Below are positions 1 to 6,226 of a DNA stretch of 11,151 bases, one piece after another; the stretch's first letter is position 1; every line of letters begins with the position of its first letter. Below the pieces are notes generated by a model. It searched no databases and was not told where the DNA came from. It saw only the letters and a list, made by a program, of their open reading frames with translations. Made by a program: the position numbers and the translations under genes. The stretch is from Sporisorium sorghi (taxonomy: Eukaryota; Basidiomycota; Ustilaginomycetes; Ustilaginales; Ustilaginaceae): positions 1-11,151 of the forward strand of contig JALCCG010000455.1 of the NCBI GenBank assembly GCA_023212695.1, written 5' to 3'.

Positions 1-74
<74 letters not shown>
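1..74. repeat. Uninterrupted 74-nt poly(A) tract
   Basis: The first 74 bases are all A. Possible origins are the 3' poly(A) tail of a retrotransposed element lying mostly outside the window, a genomic homopolymer of the kind also seen as T23 at 3440-3462, or an assembly artefact at a contig or gap edge. Only the right border is visible, so no target-site duplication can be tested here. Translated in frame with the open stretch that follows, it would only add lysines, which argues that the true coding region, if any, does not run through it. Confidence 0.95.
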
Positions 75-75
<1 letters not shown>

Positions 76-76
<1 letters not shown>

Positions 77-360
77 GCCTCAGGGAAAGCAATGCGGGGC
101 AAGCACCTTCTGAGCTGCAAAAGGTCGCTGTCTGCTTCAAGAAGCTGCTCATGGCCGTCCCAATTAGATCACGAAACAAGCTGAATGGCACGGAGATTCG
201 TGAGTTGACTGGAGCGGACATCACTGTCTCAAGCCAACACAGCTCATCGACACCTTCAACGCAGGACAACCTCGGACTGCTTCAGCAGGCCTCAGAGATG
301 CAACATTACTTCTCTCCTGAATACCTCCGGTCCTCGCCTCATTCATCAACCACGCAATGA
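76..360 (+). CDS. Possible 3' end of an unknown plus-strand gene (partial)
   Basis: One plus-strand frame is open from the poly(A) border to a TGA at 358-360, giving about 94 residues. I do not recognise the product. A stretch around LTGADITV distantly recalls the core of a KH RNA-binding fold, but no clear GxxG loop is present, so this is not a call. The C-terminal part is rich in Ser, Thr and Gln and looks disordered. Third-position bias is weak, unlike the sure genes here. In favour of a real gene, the stop lies 74 bp from the OST5 stop in a convergent arrangement, with a TATAT element between (401-406), much like the AACS/VCX1 junction. The first ATG in the frame is at 151. It could equally be chance or OST5 3' flank. 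Confidence 0.22.
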
Positions 361-434
361 CAGCATACGATGCGAGTTTCTGGCGGTACTGCGAAAAGGA
401 TATATTGTCACGGTGCTTCGAAGCCGGTATGCGA

Positions 435-1001
435 TCATACGTAGACACCCACGGCGTTGAAGAGGGCAACGACACCGAAGCCCGCCTGCAGGCTTGCAAC
501 GACGCCGACGACGATCTCTTTCGTAGTGATGCTCCTCTTTGGCAGTCTGAACAGTGGAACGAGCGTCGCAGCATCGGTTAGGAAGAGAGCAAGCTCAGAG
601 CGGTCAGTATGGGGGTTGAATTCATCGAAGTTGTGTAGTACGCTACTGTGTGCTTCGATGCTGGGCTGGACTTACGTTGTAAAGTAGAACGCGGCGAGGA
701 AGACGGACGAGAGCATCACAAACGCGATGTAGGGCAGCAGAGCCGTTGGGATGAGCGGCTTGAACGACGGCGCGCTTGCGTGCAGCGTCTGTCATTGACG
801 GACGTTATCGCCGAGCGAATCGCCGAGGCAAAGTCCGTGCGATTGTTGCGTGGACCAAGAAGGAGGCACGAGAAGGAGGAGGAAAGGGGAACAACTCGTC
901 AGTCATTGCACGCTTGACTCGAAGGGGGAGCTGCACCTGTGGAACAGCGTCTCGGTTGAGCGACTTACCGCCAACGGCTTGGTTCTTGGTGCCTGGCTCA
1001 T
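435..1001 (-). CDS. OST5: Oligosaccharyltransferase subunit Ost5 (TMEM258 family), three exons
   Basis: Minus-strand coding exons are 1001-969, 788-676 and 546-435 (258 nt, 85 aa plus TGA). Donors are GTAAGT at both introns and acceptors are GACAG and TTCAG; the second intron has a CTAAC branch site at 581-577. Phases join exactly (0 and 2). The product has a short polar N-terminus, a first membrane helix at about residues 28-47, a basic loop (LPKRS), and a second helix at about 60-83. It ends in VGVYV. The pattern E59, VASL (65-68), GFGV (71-74) and terminal VGxYV matches the yeast Ost5/human TMEM258 family, whose members are 79-86 aa. Ost5 is a small two-helix ER subunit that associates with Ost1 and Stt3 in N-glycosylation. 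The start at 1001 is chosen because it restores family length; the frame stays open upstream to 1148. The first exon is the least certain part. Confidence 0.85.
547..675 (-). other. OST5 intron 2 (129 nt)
   Basis: On the minus strand the intron starts with GTAAGT at 675-670 and ends with TTCAG at 551-547. A CTAAC branch motif lies at 581-577, about 31 nt before the acceptor. It interrupts a Thr codon (AC|A) between the first membrane helix and the basic loop. Removing it is required to join the two membrane helices in one frame. Confidence 0.85.
789..968 (-). other. OST5 intron 1 (180 nt)
   Basis: The donor is GTAAGT at 968-963, directly after the GCG codon for Ala11. The acceptor is GACAG ending at 789, and an ATAAC motif about 25 nt upstream could serve as branch site. 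Without splicing, a TGA sits immediately before exon 2 in the Ost5 frame. This is the less certain of the two introns, because exon 1 is only 33 coding nt and poorly conserved. Confidence 0.7.
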
Positions 1002-1186
1002 GGCTCTTCGATGTGCGGCTGCGTGTTGAGAAGCAGACGACGGGATGAAGCGAGAAAGGAAGAAAGAAATAAGGCTCCTTCCTACGAGAAGCTCATCCAG
1101 AAACTTCGCAGCTGGCCAAAGCGGCGCTTGCAGACGTGGAGACACCATTAGTCATCTGTAGGTAATCAGCATGTTTTTTTTTTTTT
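1002..1186 (-). promoter_or_regulatory. OST5 leader and proximal promoter
   Basis: Read on the minus strand, 1091-1002 is pyrimidine-rich (TTTCTTTCTTCC type) and has no ATG before the chosen start, as expected for a short fungal 5' UTR. The start context is GCC before ATG (purine at -3). A 13-nt T run on the plus strand (1174-1186), which is an A run on the OST5 strand, could help keep the promoter nucleosome-poor. No TATA box is evident. Confidence 0.45.
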
Positions 1187-1980
1187 CAGTGTTGCACCAT
1201 CAGAGCGAACAAAAGTGATTTTTTGCACGCCTCGGAAGACTCGGGCTGGAGCATCGAACGTCGACGTCGACTCTAGTTTCGAAGGTCTTAGCTAGCAACT
1301 AGTCCCGCAGCTTAGCATAGTTGCAAAGTCGATGGCCGAAGTCGCTCTGTCTTATTAGCTCCCTCAATTGAGCATGGGACTGGTCCATCTCAAAGATGGG
1401 AGTGGTCAGCTACGTTTGGCTCGATGCAGCAGCCAGCAGAAGATGCTCGCTTGAATTGTCGGGTGACGCCGGGTCCGCAATCACCCGAACAGCCAAGTTG
1501 CGGCGTAGCGCGCCTAAACCCTGAATCCACACGCTCCATGACGCTGTGTTGGTTCAGTTGCACCCCTCGAACCCACGTCTCTGTCTCTCATCTGCACTGA
1601 CCCCGCGAAAGCCAACCTGACGCCAAATCCAAGTCTTGTTGCGGTGAAGATCGACGCTTGCGCTTCCCGTCTGGTTGTTCGTTGTACTCCGTGTTGGTGT
1701 TTGATCTGCATGCAGAGCCGCAGCGCTCTACTGCTCCTAACTGCCGTGGTCCCGCGCCGAGATTCAGCTTGCCCGCTCGTTCTCTCTCTGAGGTCTACGA
1801 TCCCGCCCGCCCCGCCTGTTCGCTATGACCTCCTCTTCCCCCTTTTGAGATACCGACGTCAGATGGAAGAAAGGGCTTGTCTGTCCGTGATGTTCCGGTG
1901 TCTTGATGCTGCCCGTCCCGAATGGAGCCCGCTCGACCCGCCTCGGTTGGCTGGCTCTCAAGACACAAGTGTTGCAAAGA
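1187..1980. other. Intergenic DNA, no gene seen
   Basis: No frame here has convincing codon bias or a recognisable protein. Open frames that run into it (for example plus 1644-2165) are arginine-, serine- and proline-rich noise. It contains a quasi-palindrome at 1254-1282 with a perfect 12-bp core, GTCGACGTCGAC (1260-1271). A tRNA B-box look-alike on the minus strand (GGGTTCGAGG, 1574-1565) has no pairing T stem or cloverleaf. Most of this probably is upstream regulatory sequence shared by the divergent OST5 and PCK1. Confidence 0.5.
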
Positions 1981-1981
1981 C

Positions 1982-2161
1982 ATATATACGACCAGTTGAG
2001 GTGGTTTGCTTCTTGCAATCCTTTCCCCATCCTCCTCCTCCTCCTCTCTCTCTCTCTCGTGTTCTTTTGGTTCACTTCAGCAGTTCACTTCGCTTCTCGG
2101 CAGTACCTGCTTGCGCATCACCACCACCACTCTTTCGCAACAGCAACGCACTCGTCGTTTG
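1982..2161 (+). promoter_or_regulatory. TATA-like site with pyrimidine-rich, ATG-free candidate leader exon
   Basis: ATATATA lies at 1982-1988. About 25-50 nt downstream a strongly pyrimidine-rich stretch begins, including (CCT)5 and CT repeats at 2031-2058. No ATG occurs from about 1925 to 2308. The stretch ends in TTTG|GTAAGT, a consensus donor at 2162-2167. Together this resembles a transcription start plus non-coding first exon. It could be a distal first exon of PCK1 joined by a long leader intron, or the start of a non-coding transcript. It is a reading of signals only; no protein is predicted. Confidence 0.35.
2031..2058. repeat. (CCT)5 and (CT)n microsatellite
   Basis: Five CCT units at 2031-2045 run directly into about seven CT units ending at 2058. 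It lies in the candidate distal leader. Pyrimidine tracts of this kind are common at fungal transcription starts. Confidence 0.9.
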
Positions 2162-2691
2162 GTAAGTTTCAGGTTTCACACCGCGTTTGTCGTTCGTTAT
2201 CCTTGGTCAGACTCGACACACCAGCATCAGCTCGACTGGTTAGGTCGACACCATCCTCACGTTGTGCGTCTTTCGCATTGACGGTGCCAGCAACGACGTC
2301 GAGTGTTGATGGGGCTTGCTTGCATGGCAACCTGCAGCACCAAGCGTCGGCTGAATGGCAGCAGCACGAGCGGAAAGATCCGCAAAATGTGGGGAAGAAG
2401 TTCAAAGCCGCATTTCGTGTGTTCTTTCCGCCGCTGTGCTTCGTCGTTGGCCCTTCCCAGTCTCTTGCTGTCCGCCAGTCCTGGTCCACAACAAACCGAC
2501 GTCGATTCCTTGCGAGCCAGCTTGCTAGCTAAGCTGTCCTGCGATGGTCGACGTTGCGAGTTGTTGGCTGACCCATGACGACGGCCGTTGGGGGACAGAA
2601 GCCGGAAACGGGCAGCTTGCAAATCAGCGAGTGGGCATTGAATGGACACACAGTTCTGGACGCTTGCGGCTTCGGGCTTTGAGGGGTGAAT

Positions 2692-2715
2692 CAGCAGCAG
2701 CAGCAGCAGCAACAG
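2692..2715. repeat. CAG trinucleotide repeat
   Basis: Six perfect CAG units (2692-2709) are followed by CAACAG. It lies in non-coding DNA, unlike the similar repeat in the AACS reading frame. Confidence 0.9.
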
Positions 2716-3287
2716 TCGCGTCAGATTGGAAAAATTGGATTTTTTTATTTTTTATTTTTCCCGATAAAATCCCGATTTGCTGCCTGTCTCGACTGCTGTC
2801 ATTTCCGATCTGCCCCGCCGTTGGACAGTGACAGCCAAGCAAGCGCATTTCACAGGCCAATTACGGCTCTGTTCGTGCCGCTTTCTGCTGCCTCTGCCTC
2901 TGCCCTTCTGTGCCTTTGGCTGTTCCTGTCCGCTGTTCCTTGCCCAACCTCTTCAGTTCTTGTCCTTGCTTGTTCCTATGCTTTGAGGCGGCGATGTATA
3001 CTCGACATCGTCATCATCGCCTGGGTGGGACAGCGCTCGGGATCGCTGCTTTGCCGTCTGCCGGTTCTTGACTGTTCTCTGGCCCCTGTGCCTGGCCAAG
3101 CGCTGTCGTCGTCATCGACTCGGGACCCCTTTCACATCCTCTCTGCTCGCGCTAGCTTCTCATTGTCCTCCTGCTCGTCTGCTTCATTGCATCGCCGTGG
3201 TCGTCGTCACCATCATCGATGCAATGTTGCTAGATTGCACTTGGACTTGGGTTGCTGCGAGTAATTAGAGGTGCGTCAGAGGGCGAG

Positions 3288-3292
3288 CCAAT
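3288..3292 (+). promoter_or_regulatory. CCAAT box candidate upstream of PCK1
   Basis: The context GAGCCAATGAG resembles binding sites of the fungal HAP/CCAAT complex, which controls respiratory and non-fermentable-carbon genes. It is about 440 bp before the PCK1 start and about 150 bp before the T23 tract. A pentamer match has low information. Confidence 0.25.
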
Positions 3293-3439
3293 GAGTGTGG
3301 TGTCACGAGTTTGGATTCTCGACCCTCTCTCGACCTGGCACAAGCCAGCTCTGCTCGAGGACGCCACTTTCTACAATTCACATGACCATCGCCAAGAGAG
3401 GCTTGAAGACTGACCTCTTGCCTGTCTCTTTGCCCCGCC

Positions 3440-3462
3440 TTTTTTTTTTTTTTTTTTTTTTT
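3440..3462. repeat. Poly(dT) tract, 23 nt
   Basis: Twenty-three consecutive T (3440-3462). Long poly(dA:dT) tracts exclude nucleosomes and mark fungal promoters. This one sits immediately upstream of the CT-rich PCK1 leader, which is the expected place. Confidence 0.9.
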
Positions 3463-3733
3463 GCTTTTCTTTCCGCTCTCCGCCTCCACCGTTGCGCCTC
3501 TCTCTCTCTCTCTCTCTGCCCTTTCCCCTTTTCTCTACGTCTCATCGCGGGTCTTTCCGTGTGTCGCCGATCCCACTCTCTCCACCCGCCTTGCTCCTCC
3601 TCATTTCATCTCCCTACCTATCCCTCTCGCTCATCCCCGTTCACCCTTCCTTCTCCTCCCTCACCATCATCCTCTTCCTCATTGCGAATTGGATTCTCTC
3701 CACCATCACAGTTCATCGTCACTCTCGCCCAAA
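3463..3733 (+). promoter_or_regulatory. PCK1 core promoter and CT-rich leader
   Basis: These 271 bases between the T23 tract and the PCK1 start contain no ATG and are overwhelmingly pyrimidine on the plus strand, including (CT)10 at 3498-3517. This is typical of a strongly expressed fungal core promoter with its 5' UTR. Transcription probably starts in this stretch. A possible splice acceptor, ATCACAG, ends at 3711, 22 nt before the ATG, and would be used if the transcript began far upstream. Confidence 0.6.
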
Positions 3734-5392
3734 ATGACTTCGCCAGGAAACCACCACGATGAGTTGCCCACCAACAACCCTCACTACACGCTTTTGGGCT
3801 CGGACCTCAAGCTCTTCTCGGATGCCGGTTTCGACATGGACAAGATCCACCTCAAGCGCAATGCTTCCGTCGCCCAGCTCTACGAGGACGCCATCAAGAA
3901 GGAGGGCGCCGTCATCTCGTCCGCCGGTGCCTTGATCAACTACTCGGGCAAGAAGACTGGTCGTTCGCCCAAGGACAAGCGCATCGTCTTCGAAGAGACC
4001 TCCAAGGACCACGTCTGGTGGGGTCCCGTCAACATCAAGATGGACGAGCACACGTTCGAGATCAACCGCGAGCGTGCCATCGACTACCTCAACACGCGCG
4101 ACGACATCTACGTCTTTGACGGTTTCGCCGGCTGGGACCCCAAGTACCGCATCAAGGTGCGCATCATCTGCAGCCGTGCCTACCACGCGCTCTTCATGCA
4201 CAACATGCTTATCCGCCCCACCTCGGAGGAGCTCGAGCACTTTGGTGAGCCCGATTTCATCATCTACAACGCCGGCCAGTTCCCTGCCAACCGTTTCACC
4301 GCCGGTATGACTTCGTCGACGTCGGTCGAGGTCAACTTCAAGCGTCACGAGATGGTCATCCTGGGTACCGAGTACGCCGGTGAGATGAAGAAGGGTATCT
4401 TTTCGGTCATGCACTACCTCATGCCTGTCAAGTACAACCAGCTCTCGCTGCACTCGTCGGCCAACGAGGGTCCCGACGGCGATGTTTCGCTCTTCTTCGG
4501 TCTCTCGGGTACGGGCAAGACGACGCTCTCGGCCGATCCCAAGCGTGCGCTCATCGGTGACGACGAGCACGTGTGGTCGGACGAGGGTGTGTTCAACATC
4601 GAGGGCGGTTGCTACGCCAAGTGCATCGGCCTCTCGGCTGCCAAGGAGCCCGAGATCTACAACGCCATCCGCTTCGGTGCTGTGCTCGAGAACGTCGTTT
4701 ACGACAAGAACACGCGCGAGGTCGATTACGACGACGTTGCCATCACCGAGAACACGCGCTGCTCGTACCCGATCGAGTTTATCCCCAACGCCAAGATCCC
4801 GTGCATGGCCAACTCGCCGCCCAAGAACATTATCTTCTTGACGTGCGATGCGTACGGTGTGCTGCCGCCTGTCTCGAAGCTGGACGCCAACCAGGCGCAG
4901 TACCACTTTATCTCTGGTTACACGTCCAAGACGCCGGGTACGGAGGATGGTATTCAGGAGCCGTCGCCGACGTTCTCGACGTGCTACGGCCAGCCGTTCA
5001 TCGTTCTGCACCCTCGTGTGTACGCCAAGATGCTCGCCGAGCGCATGGAGAAGCACAAGGTCGACGTGTGGCTCGTCAACACCGGCTGGGCCGGCGGCAA
5101 GTTCGGCGTCGGCCAGCGATGCCCGCTCAAGTACACGCGCAAGATCATCGACGCCATCCACGACGGCTCGCTCGCCAAGGCCAAGTTCGAAAAGTTCGGC
5201 GTGTTCAACCTCCAGATCCCCACCGCCATCGAGGGTGTCCCCGAGACGCTTCTTAACCCCGCCACCTCGTGGCCCAACAAGGGCGCGTTCAAGACCGAAC
5301 TCAACAAGCTCGCCGACATGTTCACCACCAACTTTGAAAAGTACGCCAACGACGTCTCGGCCGAGGTCGCCGCTGCTGGCCCCAAGCTTTGA
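3734..5392 (+). CDS. PCK1: Phosphoenolpyruvate carboxykinase (ATP)
   Basis: The 552-aa protein matches the length and motifs of ATP-dependent PEPCK (EC 4.1.1.49; yeast Pck1 is 549 aa). The enzyme converts oxaloacetate and ATP to PEP, ADP and CO2 in the cytosol, the committing step of gluconeogenesis. Visible landmarks are the substrate loop GRSPKDK (R77), Mn-binding candidates K220 (in EMKK), H240 and D277, and the kinase P-loop GLSGTGKTT (256-264, K262). The family signature LIGDDEHVW with downstream [12 protein letters not shown] and R342 in ENTRCSYP are also present. The gene has no intron. The start at 3734 has A at -3 (CAAAATG) and is the first ATG after the T23 tract; upstream in-frame codons lack any ATG. 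Codons are strongly C-ending early on, which suggests high expression. Glucose repression is expected from family knowledge but cannot be proved here. Confidence 0.98.
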   Translation: MTSPGNHHDELPTNNPHYTLLGSDLKLFSDAGFDMDKIHLKRNASVAQLYEDAIKKEGAVISSAGALINYSGKKTGRSPKDKRIVFEETSKDHVWWGPVNIKMDEHTFEINRERAIDYLNTRDDIYVFDGFAGWDPKYRIKVRIICSRAYHALFMHNMLIRPTSEELEHFGEPDFIIYNAGQFPANRFTAGMTSSTSVEVNFKRHEMVILGTEYAGEMKKGIFSVMHYLMPVKYNQLSLHSSANEGPDGDVSLFFGLSGTGKTTLSADPKRALIGDDEHVWSDEGVFNIEGGCYAKCIGLSAAKEPEIYNAIRFGAVLENVVYDKNTREVDYDDVAITENTRCSYPIEFIPNAKIPCMANSPPKNIIFLTCDAYGVLPPVSKLDANQAQYHFISGYTSKTPGTEDGIQEPSPTFSTCYGQPFIVLHPRVYAKMLAERMEKHKVDVWLVNTGWAGGKFGVGQRCPLKYTRKIIDAIHDGSLAKAKFEKFGVFNLQIPTAIEGVPETLLNPATSWPNKGAFKTELNKLADMFTTNFEKYANDVSAEVAAAGPKL

Positions 5393-5696
5393 ATTGGCTG
5401 GAGGTTGCAGTATCGCTTTCGTGATCTAGAAATGCAGATGTGTTTTGTGATTTTGTGTGTGTGAGAGGAGGAGCGAGGTATGAAGCGTATGTGTCGGTCT
5501 ATGCTGCTGTCTGTGTGCATGTCGCTTCTTCGTCCTTCAATAGCCGCTACTTGTGCTTTGTTGGCGCAGATAGCTCCTCAGCCCGCCAATCTTGCGCTTC
5601 GAAGCAGGACACCCTCACCGGCACGGGCATCATCGGCGTCGCCGCGTTTCGCTGTTTCGCGCTCAGAGTTCAAGCTCTTCGCCTTCTCTTCATACG
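5393..5696. other. PCK1 3' flank, no gene assigned
   Basis: The region after the PCK1 stop begins with a TG-rich stretch (around 5440-5462) that probably belongs to the 3' UTR and polyadenylation region. No sharp AATAAA-like signal is present. Some short frames around 5600-5690 on both strands have C- or G-ending codons, but none forms a recognisable protein or shows clear splice sites. Confidence 0.45.
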
Positions 5697-5867
5697 ATGA
5701 CGAGTCTCTCTGCTGCGGCTGCGAGTGGGTGTGACGCGGACAATGAGCTCAAGGATCTGGCGAGGGGGTTGAGGTTGTGGTTCTTCCTCTTCTGGCGGCG
5801 TGCGATGTACGCGACCGTCAACCATCCGCTCACGCTCAAGATGGATCAGCACTTTAGAGCCGCTTGA
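5697..5867 (+). CDS. Small ORF of unknown status (56 aa)
   Basis: An ATG at 5697 opens 56 codons ending in TGA at 5865-5867. Third positions are almost all C or G, which is coding-like for this genome. The product has an alanine-rich start and an aromatic basic stretch (LRLWFFLFWRRAMY), and I do not recognise it. It lies between PCK1 and AACS on the same strand, perhaps within the PCK1 3' UTR or AACS upstream region. Antisense frames over the same bases are also open, so the bias may only reflect GC content. Confidence 0.15.
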   Translation: MTSLSAAAASGCDADNELKDLARGLRLWFFLFWRRAMYATVNHPLTLKMDQHFRAA

Positions 5868-5932
5868 ACGGCTGAGCGTCAACAAATGAGTCTCAATAGC
5901 CGCGGCTCGTCACAGGCCGAGTCCTCGACATG

Positions 5933-6177
5933 CTGGCTGGCGGTGCGAAAAAAGGTTCGGCTGAGTGGGGTTAACGTGGTCGTGGCTCGGGTATACCGGC
6001 ACTTGTTTGGTCCCCGCAATTCTCTCAAAATTGACAGTTCGGTTGGCCCGTGTTTTGTGCCTTTTGTTGGGCCGAGCGTCTTCTTTCTTCCAACAACCCT
6101 CGCACGGCTTCCCTTTCCACCAACACCATCCTCTCATTCTCGACTAGACTTCTCATACAGCACACGCATCATCGAAC
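5933..6177 (+). promoter_or_regulatory. AACS promoter and leader
   Basis: No ATG occurs on the plus strand from 5933 to the AACS start. The last 110 nt are pyrimidine-rich (TCTTCTTTCTTCC type, from about 6069), consistent with a short 5' UTR. No TATA box is evident. The start context is AAC before ATGG, with purines at -3 and +4. Confidence 0.5.
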
Positions 6178-6189
6178 ATGGACAGCGCC

Positions 6190-6226
<37 letters not shown>

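Larger units (their letters stand above)
2162..3439. other. Long upstream region of PCK1, no gene supported
   Basis: The region starts at a GTAAGT donor (2162). The open frames in it, including a 192-residue one at 2686-3264 that starts with glutamines from the CAG repeat, are low-complexity Ser/Arg/Leu sequences without family features. A T-rich stretch lies at 2740-2759. CCAAT pentamers occur at 2857-2861 and 3288-3292, and in reverse orientation at 2725-2729 and 2734-2738. A second candidate donor, GAG|GTGCGT, is at 3271. If a leader intron exists, most of this is intron; otherwise it is distal promoter. Confidence 0.45.

Noticed and set aside
1002..1148. 49-codon N-terminal extension of Ost5 to an ATG at 1148
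   Set aside because: It would make the protein about 134 aa against a family size of 79-86 aa, and the DNA is a pyrimidine-rich leader.
1565..1574. tRNA B-box-like GGGTTCGAGG on the minus strand
   Set aside because: The flanks do not pair as a T stem, and no acceptor, D or anticodon arms could be drawn.
2818..2828. Near match to a yeast carbon-source response element upstream of PCK1
   Set aside because: One mismatch to a degenerate yeast consensus; the cognate regulators are not established in basidiomycetes, so it is uninformative.
1644..3264. Several 90-210-codon plus-strand frames (1644-2165, 1903-2532, 2686-3264)
   Set aside because: Low-complexity Ser/Leu/Arg content, no codon bias, mutually overlapping, and one begins with a run of glutamines from the CAG repeat.
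3461..3733. 91-codon extension upstream of PCK1 Met1
   Set aside because: It would need a non-ATG start and encodes only the translation of the CT-rich leader.
3719..5161. 480-codon open frame antisense to PCK1
   Set aside because: It mirrors the highly biased PCK1 codons; the product is Val/Asp/Leu/Arg-rich with no family features. PCK1 itself is beyond doubt.
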